From Chrysochromulina parva (Eukaryota > Haptophyta > Prymnesiales > Chrysochromulinaceae): 28,851 bases of DNA. Shown piece by piece: positions 18,715-27,699 of this stretch. Under the pieces are notes generated by a model. The model had not been told where the DNA came from. It searched no databases and saw only the letters and a list, made by a program, of their open reading frames with translations. Made by a program: the position numbers and the translations under genes. The DNA lies in contig PJAB01000363.1 in assembly GCA_002887195.1 (NCBI GenBank), forward strand, positions 1 through 28,851, read 5' to 3'. Within the stretch, counting starts at the first letter, position 1; the number at the start of each line of letters is the position of its first letter.

Positions 18715-19491
18715 TCAAACTCGAAACCACTGTGCCACAAACAGGACGGTGGCTACGACCGCGCTGATCGCCATCACGCGCGCGCCCACGTCGCGCGGCA
18801 CCGCGCACTCGACGGCGTCGCCCACGCCGCTCCCGTTGCGCTGGGTCATCAGGTCGCCGCACAGCTTCTGCTGCGCGGCGCGCACCGTGCTCGGTGAGGT
18901 GGCCGCAAGCACCTGCTCGAAAGTCTGCGGGCACGCGCGCTCCCTCGCGGCGGCAAGCAGTTGGGTGCACGCGGGCGGGTGCAGTCGGCACGTGCGCACC
19001 GACGGCAGCGTGGACTCGAGGCGCGCGACGGCCTGCTCGCACGTCGCAGCCGCGCCGCCAGTCTCCAAGGCCGCCCGGCCGTTTTCGCTCAGCGCCAGCC
19101 GCATGATGTTGACCGCCTCGCCCACGACGCCCATGCACAGCTCGCAACGCTCTGCGAACGAGCCGACGCGCAGCAGCGGCGGTGGCGGCGGCGACTGGCG
19201 CGGTGACGAGGCCTCGACGTCATGATTGCGCGTGGCCTCCGGCTCGGGGGCGAGCAGCATCTCGCATTGCTGCGGACCGCTCACCGCGAACCCGTTTGGC
19301 GCGTCCGCTGGCTGGCTGCCAAAGGCGGGCAGCAGCTCCGCCTCGGCGCCGTCGGCGCAGGCGTCCTCGGGCAAGCGCGGCGAGCACTTTTCGGAGCGGC
19401 ACGCGAGCCAGCGCTCGTCGGTGGTTGTGCACGAGAAGTTGCACAGCTGGTAGCGCGCGGACAGCGGGAGGAGGAGGAAGACGACGAGCAT
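18715..19491 (-). CDS. Saposin-like single-pass membrane protein, unidentified
   Basis: The 258-residue product has a signal peptide (MLVVFLLLPLSA), a Cys-containing N-terminal region, a Pro-rich linker (SPPPPPLL) and a helical Cys-rich domain starting RCELCMGVVGEAVNIM. Five further cysteines follow, spaced like a saposin-B fold (CELC, then TCEQ, RTCRLHPPAC, ACPQ, KLCGDLM). The last 20 residues are hydrophobic (VMAISAVVATVLFVAQ) and end in WFRV, giving a C-terminal membrane anchor or a GPI-type signal. The function is unknown; saposin-like domains bind lipids or membranes. The frame is open to 19542, but the Met at 19491 directly precedes the signal peptide. It is divergent from the xanthine dehydrogenase gene. 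Confidence 0.7.
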   Translation of the reverse strand: MLVVFLLLPLSARYQLCNFSCTTTDERWLACRSEKCSPRLPEDACADGAEAELLPAFGSQPADAPNGFAVSGPQQCEMLLAPEPEATRNHDVEASSPRQSPPPPPLLRVGSFAERCELCMGVVGEAVNIMRLALSENGRAALETGGAAATCEQAVARLESTLPSVRTCRLHPPACTQLLAAARERACPQTFEQVLAATSPSTVRAAQQKLCGDLMTQRNGSGVGDAVECAVPRDVGARVMAISAVVATVLFVAQWFRV

Positions 19492-19685
19492 TTCAAGGTC
19501 TGTGAAGAGAAAGTTGATGTTTGAGTTTCTCATCCCCGCCAAAAACTAAAACAACGAAGAGTTTCGTCAGGTCACACGAGCTCGTGCGTTACCCGGTAGT
19601 CTCCTGCGAGGGGTGGAATTGCGCCGTCCGTCGTCGCGCTGTACCCCTTTCCTCGCGCGCGCCGATCTCGCACGCGCCACGAAGA
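19492..19685. promoter_or_regulatory. Putative bidirectional promoter, saposin-like / XDH genes
   Basis: A 194-bp spacer separates the preferred starts of two divergent genes. It contains a short A-rich stretch (gccaaaaactaaaacaacgaag, about 19538-19559). The XDH frame is open through most of it but encodes nothing typical of the family. Confidence 0.4.
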
Positions 19686-22600
19686 ATGGCCACCCGTCTC
19701 GAAGTGCCACCACCAGCACCACCACCTGCCCTGGTCATCTCTAAGAAGTCGCGAACCCTCGCCTACGAGGACGACGGCCCACCACCCGCACTCCCCGTCT
19801 CGCGCACCTCGCTCCTCGTGTACGTCAACGGTAAGCGCCACGAGTTAGACGATGCCGACCCATGGATGATGCTCATCGAGTTCCTACGCTCGATCGGGCT
19901 CACGGGAACCAAGCTCGGGTGTGCCGAGGGTGGGTGCGGTGCGTGCACTGTCATGCTCTCACACTACGACCACGTAGCCGGCACCGTGCGCCGCGTTGCC
20001 GTGAACGCGTGCCTGATGCCGCTCGGCGCCGCAGACTGGTGCGAGGTCACGACGGTTGAGGGCATCGGCTCGATGCGCACGGGGCTGCACCCTGTGCAAG
20101 AGCGCATGAGCGCGCTCCACGGCTCGCAGTGCGGCTTCTGCACGCCGGGCATCGTCATGTCGCTCTACACGCTGCTGCGGAACGCGCCCGACGCGACTGA
20201 AGAGCACGTGCGGGAGCACCTCGACGGCAATCTGTGCCGGTGCACCGGGTACCGCCCAATCCTGGACGCGGCACGCACGCTGTGCGCCGCCGAGGGCGGC
20301 TGCTGCGGCGCTCGCGACGGCGACGACCTCGCTTGTGCCGGCGGCGGGTGCACGGGCGGCGGGTGTGCAGGCGGAGACGCGGACGAGGCGAACGCGTGCA
20401 CACGACCGGCGGACCCGAGCGGGCGGCTCGTCGAAGGGGGTGACATCGTGACGGACAGCGAGAGCAAGCGCGCGCAGTACTCGCCCTACGCCGCCACCGG
20501 CGCCGCCGCATGTGAGGCTCCCTTCCCAGCCGCTCTTGAGGAGGTGCCGATCACGCCGCTGCGCCTGCGCTCGGCGGCAAGCGGCTGCGAGTGGTGGAGG
20601 CCGGGCACGCTCTCAGAGCTGCTGATCCTCAAGCGCGCCTACCCGGAGGCGCGTCTCGTGGCGGGCAACACCGAGGTTGGCATCGAGAGTCGGTACAAGA
20701 ACCACCCTTGCCGCTCGTTCATCGGCGCGGGCGCGGTGGGCGCGCTGCGCACGCTGGACGACACAGCCGAAGGGATGGTGCTCGGTGCATGTGCGCCGTT
20801 GAGCGACGTTGAGCACCTGTGCGCGGCTGCAGCGGCGGCGCGCCCCGGGTGCGAGGGCGAGGCGGCGCGTGCGATCGGCTCGATGCTTCGCTGGTTTGCC
20901 TCGACCCAAATCCGTAACGTCGCGTGCCTTGGTGGCAACCTGGTGACGGCCTCGCCCATCTCGGACATGATCCCGCTGCTCATTGCATGCGGCGCGACGC
21001 TCACGATCACATCCGAGGCGCGGGGCGAGCGCAGCGTGCCACTGCGTGCCTTTGTCCAAGGCTACCGGCGCGTGGACCTCGCGGCCGACGAGCTGCTCGT
21101 GGCCGTGTACGTGCCGCACTCGAAGGCGCTCGAGTTCGTGCGTCCGTTCAAGCAGGCGCGCCGACGGGAGGACGATATCTCCATTGTGACCGCCGGGCTG
21201 CGCGTGCGCCTCGCCGTCGCCGATGGCAAGTGGACGGTGGCGGACGCCACCTTTGCGTACGGCGGCCTCGCGCCCACCGCCGTCCTCGCTTCCAAGGCGG
21301 CGGCCATCCTCGAGGGCAAGGAGTGGGGCGCCGCCGCGGTCGACGAGGCGTGCCGCGCAGCGCTTGACGAGCTGCGCGTTGCACCGAGCGCACCGGGCGG
21401 CCAGCCCGAGTACCGCTCCGCGCTCGTCACGAGCGCTCTCTTCAAATTCTTCGTCGGAACCTCGGTCGACCTCGAGAGGCTCGCCCCCGCAGGCAGCCCG
21501 GCGCCTCCGCTCATCGACGCCAGCGAGCGCTCCGCGGCACGTAGCTGGGTCGTCGAGCCCAAACCAGCAACGGTCGGTATGCAGCGGTACCCGCACGCGA
21601 GCTACCCGGGCATTGAGGCCGAGGAGGCGGCGGGCACGCCCCCGATTGCCAGCGCGGCGCACGCAGGCGGGCCAGAGGGTACCCTCGCCGCCCAGGCGGG
21701 CGGCGTGCGCGTCGTCGGCCAGTCGCTGCCTCACGCGGCAGGCGAGCGGCACACAACGGGCGAGGCCGAGTACACGGACGACGCGCCCACGCCGGCTGGC
21801 ACGCTGCACAGCTGGCTCGTCCGAGCCGAGCGGGCGCCCGCAACTCTCGAGTCCATCGACGCGGCCGCCGCTGAGGCCGCTCCCGGCGTCGTGCGCATCC
21901 TCTTTGCATCTGACGTGCCTTCGAATGGCCACAACGCCATCGGGCCGATCGCCAAGGATGAGTGGTGCTTTGCGGACGGCGTGGTGCTGCATGTGGGGCA
22001 GGTGATCGGACTTGTCGTGGCCGAGAGTGCTGAGGCCGCCCGCCAGGCCGCAGCCCTGGTGCGCATCACGTACGGTGTGCTTGCAGGCGTCACGCCGTGT
22101 TACACGATCGACGAGGCCATCGCGTGCAACTCGTACTACGAGACGCCGCCCTTTGACTCGCACCACGAGCTCGAGAACGGCCCCGATGTGGACGCGGTGC
22201 TCTCCGAGCCCGGGCTCGTCGTCGTGCGCGGCACCTTCCGCATGGGTGGGCAGGAGCACTTCTACCTCGAGACGAACTGTTGCTACGCCGCGCCCACCGA
22301 CGATGGCGGCCTCGAGTTACTCTGCTCGACACAGGCGGTCGACAAGACACAGAAGCTCGTGTCGTACGTGACGGGCGCGCCGTGCAACAAGGTGGTCGTC
22401 AAGTGTCGGCGCATGGGCGGCGGCTTCGGCGGCAAGGAGACGCGCTCCGTGTTCGCCTCGTGCGCGTGCGCGCTCGCCGCCCATCTGCTGCGTCGCCCTG
22501 TGCGCCTCTCACTGCGCCGCGACGTCGACATGGGCACCACAGGCGGAAGGCATCCCTTCATGGCCACGTACACGGCCGCCGCACGCCCAGACCCGTCGGG

Positions 22601-24158
22601 TGGGCCGCCAAAGCTCGCGGCACTCGACGTCCGATTGCATAGCAACGGCGGCGCCTTTCTCGACCTCTCGATCCCAGTCCTCGACCGCGCACTCCTGCAC
22701 GTGGACAACTCATACCTTTGGCCCGCCTTTCGGGCGCGCGGCGTCGTGTGCCGCACGCACACGCCCCCGACCACAGCCTTCCGCGGCTTTGGGGGCCCAC
22801 AGGGGCTGCTCACGGCCGAGCACATCATCGAGCATCTCGCGAGCGCCTTGGGTGTTCCCGCGCTCGAGCTGCGCGCCGCCAACCTGTACGCGGCGGGCGA
22901 CGAGGTCCCGTTTGGACAAACGCTCAGCCTGAACGAGTGGCGTGTGCCGCGCGCGTGGGCGCAGCTGCGCAAGGACGCCCAAGTCGACGCGCGCCGTGCG
23001 GCTGTGTCCGAGTTCAACCAGGCGAACCGGTGGCGCAAGCGGGGCATCGCTCTGTGCCCCACCAAGTTTGGCATCAACTTCACCGCCAAGTTTATGAACC
23101 AGGGGGGCGCGCTCGTGCACGTGTACACGGACGGTACGGTGCTGATCACGCACGGAGGCACCGAGATGGGCCAAGGGCTGCACACCAAGGTGTGCCAGGT
23201 GGCCGCGCGCGCCTTCGGCATCCCGCTCTCGGCTTGCCACGTGGCCGAGACCGCTTCGGACAAGGTGGCCAACTCCATGCCCACCGCCGCATCTGCATCC
23301 ACCGACTTGTACGCCATGGCGACGCTCGATGCGTGCCGCCAAATCCTGTCGCGGCTGCAGCCGGTACGCGCACGCCTGCCGCACGCCAAGTTTGGCGAGC
23401 TCGTCCTCCATGCGTGGCTCGATCGGATCGATCTCTCCGCGCACGGCTTCTTCGCCATCGACACGAAGCGCTGCGGATTCGATTGGACGATTCCGCCGGG
23501 GCGCAAGCCGGACGGCACGCCTGATCAGACAGTGCGGGGCCACCCGTTCAACTACTTCACACAAGGCGTCGGCTGCGTCGAAGTCGAGGTGGACGTGCTC
23601 ACGGGTGACCACGAGGTCGTGCGCACAGACCTGCTCGTCGACCTCGGCTCCTCGATCAACCCGGCGCTCGACATCGGTCAGATCGAAGGCGCCTTTGTGC
23701 AGGGCATGGGATGGACCACGACCGAGGAGCTCATCTACGGAGATGCGGAGCACCCTTGGGTGCGCCCGGCGGGCCGGCTGCACACGGCGGGCCCAGGCAC
23801 GTACAAGCTGCCCGCCTTCAACGACACGCCGCGCATCTTCAACGTGCAGCTGCTCGGGGACGCCGACAACCCGGTCGCCATCCACTCGTCCAAGGCGGTG
23901 GGCGAACCCCCCTTCTTCCTCGGAGCCATCACCTTCATTGCCATCCGCGACGCCATCGCCGCCGCGCGCGCCGACCACCGCGCACCGAAGGATGGCGGTG
24001 CGTCGGGTGGGGCGGTGCCCTACTTCCCGCTCGACTCGCCTGCCACGACCGAGCGCATCCGGATGGCGTGTGCCGACCGGTTCGCCGAGCAGGCCATCGG
24101 CGAGCAGGCGAGCGCCAAGGCGAGCGCCGGCATCTTCATGCCTAAGGGGTCGTTTTGA
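19686..24158 (+). CDS. XDH: Xanthine dehydrogenase
   Basis: The 1490-residue product is a complete molybdenum hydroxylase that oxidises hypoxanthine and xanthine to urate in purine breakdown. The plant-type 2Fe-2S cluster uses Cys79, 84, 87 and 109; the second cluster uses Cys149, 152, 184 and 186 (QCGFCTPG, NLCRCTGYRP). The FAD domain (about 300-560) includes RLVAGNTEVGIE and ACLGGNLVTASPISD. Molybdopterin motifs follow: GGQEHFYLE, GGGFGGKE, TAFRGFGGPQG and GGTEMGQGLHTK, with the catalytic Glu1407 in GEPPFF. Glu918 and Arg1001 match the bovine substrate-binding Glu802 and Arg880, favouring XDH over aldehyde oxidase. It is longer than the usual roughly 1330-1360 residues because of an N-terminal Pro-rich extension and a Gly/Cys-rich linker (about 200-280). 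The start at 19686 was chosen over the open frame from 19521. No PTS1 is visible. Confidence 0.97.
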   Translation: MATRLEVPPPAPPPALVISKKSRTLAYEDDGPPPALPVSRTSLLVYVNGKRHELDDADPWMMLIEFLRSIGLTGTKLGCAEGGCGACTVMLSHYDHVAGTVRRVAVNACLMPLGAADWCEVTTVEGIGSMRTGLHPVQERMSALHGSQCGFCTPGIVMSLYTLLRNAPDATEEHVREHLDGNLCRCTGYRPILDAARTLCAAEGGCCGARDGDDLACAGGGCTGGGCAGGDADEANACTRPADPSGRLVEGGDIVTDSESKRAQYSPYAATGAAACEAPFPAALEEVPITPLRLRSAASGCEWWRPGTLSELLILKRAYPEARLVAGNTEVGIESRYKNHPCRSFIGAGAVGALRTLDDTAEGMVLGACAPLSDVEHLCAAAAAARPGCEGEAARAIGSMLRWFASTQIRNVACLGGNLVTASPISDMIPLLIACGATLTITSEARGERSVPLRAFVQGYRRVDLAADELLVAVYVPHSKALEFVRPFKQARRREDDISIVTAGLRVRLAVADGKWTVADATFAYGGLAPTAVLASKAAAILEGKEWGAAAVDEACRAALDELRVAPSAPGGQPEYRSALVTSALFKFFVGTSVDLERLAPAGSPAPPLIDASERSAARSWVVEPKPATVGMQRYPHASYPGIEAEEAAGTPPIASAAHAGGPEGTLAAQAGGVRVVGQSLPHAAGERHTTGEAEYTDDAPTPAGTLHSWLVRAERAPATLESIDAAAAEAAPGVVRILFASDVPSNGHNAIGPIAKDEWCFADGVVLHVGQVIGLVVAESAEAARQAAALVRITYGVLAGVTPCYTIDEAIACNSYYETPPFDSHHELENGPDVDAVLSEPGLVVVRGTFRMGGQEHFYLETNCCYAAPTDDGGLELLCSTQAVDKTQKLVSYVTGAPCNKVVVKCRRMGGGFGGKETRSVFASCACALAAHLLRRPVRLSLRRDVDMGTTGGRHPFMATYTAAARPDPSGGPPKLAALDVRLHSNGGAFLDLSIPVLDRALLHVDNSYLWPAFRARGVVCRTHTPPTTAFRGFGGPQGLLTAEHIIEHLASALGVPALELRAANLYAAGDEVPFGQTLSLNEWRVPRAWAQLRKDAQVDARRAAVSEFNQANRWRKRGIALCPTKFGINFTAKFMNQGGALVHVYTDGTVLITHGGTEMGQGLHTKVCQVAARAFGIPLSACHVAETASDKVANSMPTAASASTDLYAMATLDACRQILSRLQPVRARLPHAKFGELVLHAWLDRIDLSAHGFFAIDTKRCGFDWTIPPGRKPDGTPDQTVRGHPFNYFTQGVGCVEVEVDVLTGDHEVVRTDLLVDLGSSINPALDIGQIEGAFVQGMGWTTTEELIYGDAEHPWVRPAGRLHTAGPGTYKLPAFNDTPRIFNVQLLGDADNPVAIHSSKAVGEPPFFLGAITFIAIRDAIAAARADHRAPKDGGASGGAVPYFPLDSPATTERIRMACADRFAEQAIGEQASAKASAGIFMPKGSF

Positions 24159-24525
24159 TGCGGAGGGGTGCCGACCAGGGGGCAGGGGTGGGGGTGGGGT
24201 GGGGGGAGGCTGGCAGCAGGCACTGGAAGCGTGGGTGGGGGGCAGGGGCTCGGGAGGCCAGTGGAGCAGCAGGAACTGGAAGCGGCCTCCGGAAGCGGCT
24301 CGGTCCTTCGACGTTTCGGACGGGGGCATGCGAATGGCCGTGCGGTCGAGGTCGATGTCAGGACTCCCTTTGCACCGGCCCATCGCGTAAGGCTGTGCGT
24401 GCATTTGAGAGAGAGGAGACATCCGACATCGCGTGGAAGTTTCGTTGCGCGCCGCCGTGGCAAGGGGCCTCGGCGTAGAAGACACAAATTCACATTCACA
24501 TTCACATTACTGTGACCGACTCCCC
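24159..24525. other. XDH 3' region with G-rich tract and short repeats
   Basis: Just past the XDH stop, 24173-24210 contains several runs of four or more G separated by one or two bases, a strong G-quadruplex candidate on the transcribed-sense strand. At about 24486-24507 an attcac hexamer is repeated three times. No gene is supported here. Confidence 0.6.
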
Positions 24526-24674
24526 CTTCTCACATGCAGGGCTTGTTGCTCAGTGCCTCTAGGCTTGGTCAGGCGCTAGTGCATCCCGCCACGCGCTTCT
24601 CACATGCAGGGCTTGAAAAAGTTGCTCAGTGCCTCTAGGCTTGGTCAGGCGCTAGTGCATCCCGCCACGCGCTT
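24526..24674. repeat. About 70-bp tandem duplication over the OMA1-like start
   Basis: The segment 24526-24598 is repeated at 24596-24674. The copies are identical except for 6 bp (aaaaag) present only in the second, after gggcttg. The second copy contains the start codon and first 24 or so codons of the OMA1-like gene; the first copy carries a duplicate ATG at 24534. The near-identity implies a recent event or an assembly join of two alleles. Confidence 0.95.
24534..24638 (+). other. Upstream ORF made by the duplication
   Basis: The duplicated ATG at 24534 opens a frame that starts with the same residues (MQGL, then LLSASRLGQ) as the main protein. Because the copies are 70 bp apart, it is out of frame with the OMA1-like gene. 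It runs past the main ATG at 24604 and stops at TAG about 24636-24638. If transcribed, it would be an overlapping upstream ORF that could lower translation of the main protein. Confidence 0.4.
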
Positions 24675-25665
24675 GGCACTGCGCGCCACGCGGACCGTCG
24701 CCCTCGTCGGCACCGTCAGTTTCGCGAGCTACTCGAGCGGAGTGCATGACGCTCTCGCCGACCCAGATGGGCAGACGGAGCAAATCCTGAAAATGGTGCT
24801 GATGTCGACGGGCGGTGCGCCCACGCTTGAGCCCGACGCGCCCGATGCGCGGCTCGTGGCGCGCCTCGGCAATGAGCTCGTGCTCGCAGCGCAGGAGTGG
24901 CTGAGCCACGAGCTCGAGGCGCTCGAGGCCAAGAGCGCGGGCGGCACGGGGGTTGGCGGAAGTGACGTGCATGAGGAGCGCCTGCGGCTGCAGATGCACC
25001 TGCGCACGATGCGGCGTCAGTGGCGCTTCGTCGTCATCGACGACCCGGCAGTCCAGGCGTTTGTGACGGACGTGCTGCCCGGCTTCGTGTTCGTGCACCG
25101 TGGGCTGATCGACCTGATGCGCGGTTCCCCGGCTCAGCTTTCTTTCGTGCTCGGCCACGAGCTATCGCACCACATTCTCGAGCACAACGAGCAGGCGCGG
25201 GACCTGCAGCGTGGCTTCTCGCTGCTTCAGTTGCTCGTGCTTGCGACCGTCGACCCGACGGGTCTCTTGTCCTTTGTGGCGGTCGAACTTGGGGCGCTGG
25301 GCACGCTGCTCTCGATAGGCGTCGCGCTGCCCTCCTCGCGTACGCACGAAAGCGAGGCCGACGCTCTTGCGCTACAGCTTGTGGTGCGCTCGTGCCGCGA
25401 CCCGGCCGCGGCCATCCAGGCGCTCGCGGCGCTCGCGGAGCTCGAGGAGCTCGAGGAGGCCGCAGGGGCGTTAGCAGGGGCGCCTGCGATGCGCGGGCTC
25501 GGCACATGGCTCGGCGCGCTCATCGTGAGCCACCCGCCCACACACGAGCGCTTCGAGCGGCTGCGAGCGCTGCTACCCGCCGCCGAGGCCGAGTATAAGC
25601 GCCAAGGGTGCGAGCAGCGCAAGTCGCAGCTCTGGCGCGCGATCACGAGCAATCTGGCAGCGTGA
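24604..25665 (+). CDS. OMA1: OMA1-like M48 metallopeptidase
   Basis: The 353-residue product is an M48-family zinc metalloendopeptidase. It has HELSHH at 185-190 (zinc ligands His185 and His189, catalytic Glu186), a third ligand Glu249 in HESEAD, and the family's late SHPPTHERFERL motif at 309-320. Before the active site, FVVIDDPAVQAFVTDVLPGFVFVHRGLID matches the usual strand and GLL-type segment. The first 45 residues are basic, without acidic residues, and include a hydrophobic stretch, fitting a mitochondrial presequence and inner-membrane location. OMA1 cleaves inner-membrane proteins such as OPA1 under stress in animals and yeast. Between ligands, 205-243 are hydrophobic and may touch the membrane. 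The ATG at 24604 lies in the second copy of a tandem duplication. Confidence 0.88.
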   Translation: MQGLKKLLSASRLGQALVHPATRLALRATRTVALVGTVSFASYSSGVHDALADPDGQTEQILKMVLMSTGGAPTLEPDAPDARLVARLGNELVLAAQEWLSHELEALEAKSAGGTGVGGSDVHEERLRLQMHLRTMRRQWRFVVIDDPAVQAFVTDVLPGFVFVHRGLIDLMRGSPAQLSFVLGHELSHHILEHNEQARDLQRGFSLLQLLVLATVDPTGLLSFVAVELGALGTLLSIGVALPSSRTHESEADALALQLVVRSCRDPAAAIQALAALAELEELEEAAGALAGAPAMRGLGTWLGALIVSHPPTHERFERLRALLPAAEAEYKRQGCEQRKSQLWRAITSNLAA

Positions 25666-25862
25666 CACGCGTATCGCGCCTTCAATCGCGCCTAGTTCCT
25701 CGGTGGGTGAGCGCGTCTCGCTGTTGTACAAACGACCAAGGACCTGCTTGCTGCGGCCAATATGGCGTAAAGGCCGTCCTTTGAAACGGTGGTGTGGTGA
25801 GTGCGGGGGGCCGCGACGAAACTGACTGACTACTGACTCAGTACTGGCACCGGCTCCCCCGA

Positions 25863-25876
25863 TGTCTTTTTACCGG
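25863..25876 (+). repeat. tgtctttttaccgg element, copy 1
   Basis: The exact 14-mer tgtctttttaccgg lies about 153 bp upstream of the coiled-coil gene start. The same 14-mer recurs at 25980-25993 and 28640-28653. Confidence 0.85.
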
Positions 25877-25979
25877 AACAATATGAAAGTGCTCAGTCCG
25901 TGATCGGCAGAGCGCAATCAGTACCCGGTACCAGGTTTCGTTACCGATACCGGTACCTAAGTGTCCCGGCTCCCCCCGG

Positions 25980-25993
25980 TGTCTTTTTACCGG
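25980..25993 (+). repeat. tgtctttttaccgg element, copy 2
   Basis: An exact match to the other two copies, about 35 bp upstream of the coiled-coil start codon and followed by tacc, which makes a ccggtacc palindrome-like end. Confidence 0.85.
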
Positions 25994-26028
25994 TACCTGT
26001 GGTTACCCGTCGGACGGGTGGAGAGTTT

Positions 26029-27699
26029 ATGGCTGCCGCATTTGCGCAGGTCGCGCGCCGTGCGAGCGCGTCTAGTGGGCCCACGATGACGGAGCCGCCC
26101 GTGCGCGTCACCTCGGACGTGCTGCGCGAGCGCGCCGAGCGGCTGCTCGCTGAGAACACCGACCTGCACAGGCGGATCAAAGACAAGGATGAGCGGAACG
26201 CCGAGCTGCAAAAGATGGTGACGGCGGCCCAGCAGCGCGGGGCGAAGACGGCCGAGGCACTCTCGGTCGAACAGGCGGAACGCCGCAACCTCGAGGAGGC
26301 CGTGAAGCGCTGGGAGTCGAGCGCCGAGGACTACAAGGGAGAGCTCGGTCCGCTGCAGGTGCGAGCCGATAAGGCTGAGAGGCACTGCCTGACGCTGCAG
26401 GCGCAACTCGACAGCGCGACGAAGCAGATGCAGGCGCAGCTCGACAGCTCGGCGAAGCAGGTGGAGCAGCTCCAAGACGCTCTCGCCGCCGCGCGCCGCG
26501 AGATCACGCAGACGAGCGAGCAGGCCCAGCGCTCGGAGGCACGGGTGATGGAGGCGCGCGAGGAGGCGCACCGGCGGGAAAAAGGAGCGGACGACCGCAT
26601 GCGCCAACTGGAGGGGCAGCTAGAGGCGCTTCGTGCGGAGAGCACGCGGATGTACAGCGCGCTCACCGCGGCTGAGACGGAGGCGCGCCTGAACGCCGAC
26701 GCGATGGCTAGGCTGGGCGTGCAGGCAGAGGCGGAGCGCGCGTCGCTGCGTGAGCTGCTCGCTGCGGGGCAGTCGCGGCTGGACATCTCGATGGCGGCAC
26801 AGCGAGAGGAGATGGCCGCCAAGGAGCGCGCGCTCGCGCAGGCGTCGGTCGCCCAGGCTGAGCGCCGACTGCTCGGTGAGCTCTCGAGCCGCGTGCAGGA
26901 GCAGTTGATGCACGAGCGAGCCGCGTTCGTCGCGCTGCGTGGCGAGCGCGAGGCCGAGAAGCGCGAGTTCAGCAGCGCGCTCGATACGGCGCGAGCGGAG
27001 CTCATCCCATGTCGCGAGCGGCTGGCGACGCTCGAGGCCGAGCGGCAGGCGTTGCATCAGCGTCTTGGTCACCTCGAGGGCCAGCTGCGCGCCTCCCTCG
27101 ATGATGGAGAGAGTCGAAGCGCCGAGTTGCGCTCTCTGATCGACACGTGCAGCAAACAGAACGAGGAGCTCGTGCAGCTGCGCCAGGCGATGACGGTCGC
27201 GGCCGACGAGCGCACCCGAGCCGCCGGGCTACGCGAGGCTCGGGATGTGGCTGAGGAGGGACGTGTCAAGGCGCAGGAGCAGCTCGCCGCGATGGCAGAG
27301 CGGCTCCAGGCCGCGGACGAGCGAAGGCGCTCGATCGAGAAGCAGCTTGAGCAGAGCCAGCAGAAGCAGAAGGCGGAGGCGCGCTGGGAGGCTAAGTTCC
27401 ACGAGGCTGAGCGTGAGCGTACCAAGGCGCAGGAGGCGCTCATTGCCGCGAACAACGAGGCGAGAGCGATCGCTGAGCGAGAGCAGGTCCTCCTCCATCG
27501 GCTGGCGCTGCGGGAGCGGCTCGGGCAGCTCGACTGGAGTCGAGGGGCCGCCGTCGTCGACGAGCTGCGGGCCACCCACGTCGGCGTACCGCCGCCCGCG
27601 TCCAAGTCTCCCACCGCCTCGCCCCCGAAACTGGCCGGCTCCCTATACGCCACGGGCGCGCCCTGGGGTGGCTCAGCCGGTGAACGCGCTATCCAGTAG
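26029..27699 (+). CDS. Long coiled-coil protein, unidentified
   Basis: The 556-residue product has a short Ala/Ser-rich head. From about residue 30 to 490 it is an almost unbroken coiled coil rich in Glu, Arg, Ala and Gln with heptad spacing (for example RERAERLLAENTDLHRRIKDKD). The tail (about 500-556) is Pro/Ser/Ala-rich and not helical. A short internal repeat (QAQLDSATKQMQAQLDSSAKQ) occurs near 168-188. Such proteins are common in centrosomal, basal-body and Golgi-tether structures, but no family signature is visible and I assign no function. The frame is open back to 25900; the ATG at 26029 was chosen because the upstream part is repeat DNA. The similar-looking ORFs on the other strand are shadows of the Arg/Ala-rich coding sequence. 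Confidence 0.8.
   Translation: MAAAFAQVARRASASSGPTMTEPPVRVTSDVLRERAERLLAENTDLHRRIKDKDERNAELQKMVTAAQQRGAKTAEALSVEQAERRNLEEAVKRWESSAEDYKGELGPLQVRADKAERHCLTLQAQLDSATKQMQAQLDSSAKQVEQLQDALAAARREITQTSEQAQRSEARVMEAREEAHRREKGADDRMRQLEGQLEALRAESTRMYSALTAAETEARLNADAMARLGVQAEAERASLRELLAAGQSRLDISMAAQREEMAAKERALAQASVAQAERRLLGELSSRVQEQLMHERAAFVALRGEREAEKREFSSALDTARAELIPCRERLATLEAERQALHQRLGHLEGQLRASLDDGESRSAELRSLIDTCSKQNEELVQLRQAMTVAADERTRAAGLREARDVAEEGRVKAQEQLAAMAERLQAADERRRSIEKQLEQSQQKQKAEARWEAKFHEAERERTKAQEALIAANNEARAIAEREQVLLHRLALRERLGQLDWSRGAAVVDELRATHVGVPPPASKSPTASPPKLAGSLYATGAPWGGSAGERAIQ

Larger units (their letters stand above)
25666..26028. promoter_or_regulatory. Repeat-bearing upstream region of the coiled-coil gene
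   Basis: This 363-bp spacer separates two plus-strand genes. It contains two diverged copies of a roughly 32-bp block: ggctcccccgatgtcttttt at 25851-25870 and ggctccccccggtgtctttt at about 25969-25985, both continuing through taccgg. Between and after them are several ggtacc/taccgg palindromic elements (25923-25995). The second block ends about 35 bp before the coiled-coil start codon, so it is probably in the promoter or 5' UTR. Confidence 0.5.

Noticed and set aside
20613..22259. Long minus-strand frame opposite the XDH gene (548 codons)
   Set aside because: It is antisense to conserved Fe-S/FAD and molybdopterin coding sequence, shows no domain, and follows from the high GC content that removes stop codons from other frames. 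Similar frames at 22283-23518 and 22710-24485 were rejected for the same reason.
25987..27072. Leu/Arg-rich minus-strand frames opposite the coiled-coil gene
   Set aside because: They are translations of the antisense of Glu/Ala/Arg/Gln heptads; no domain, and the plus strand gives a coherent coiled coil.
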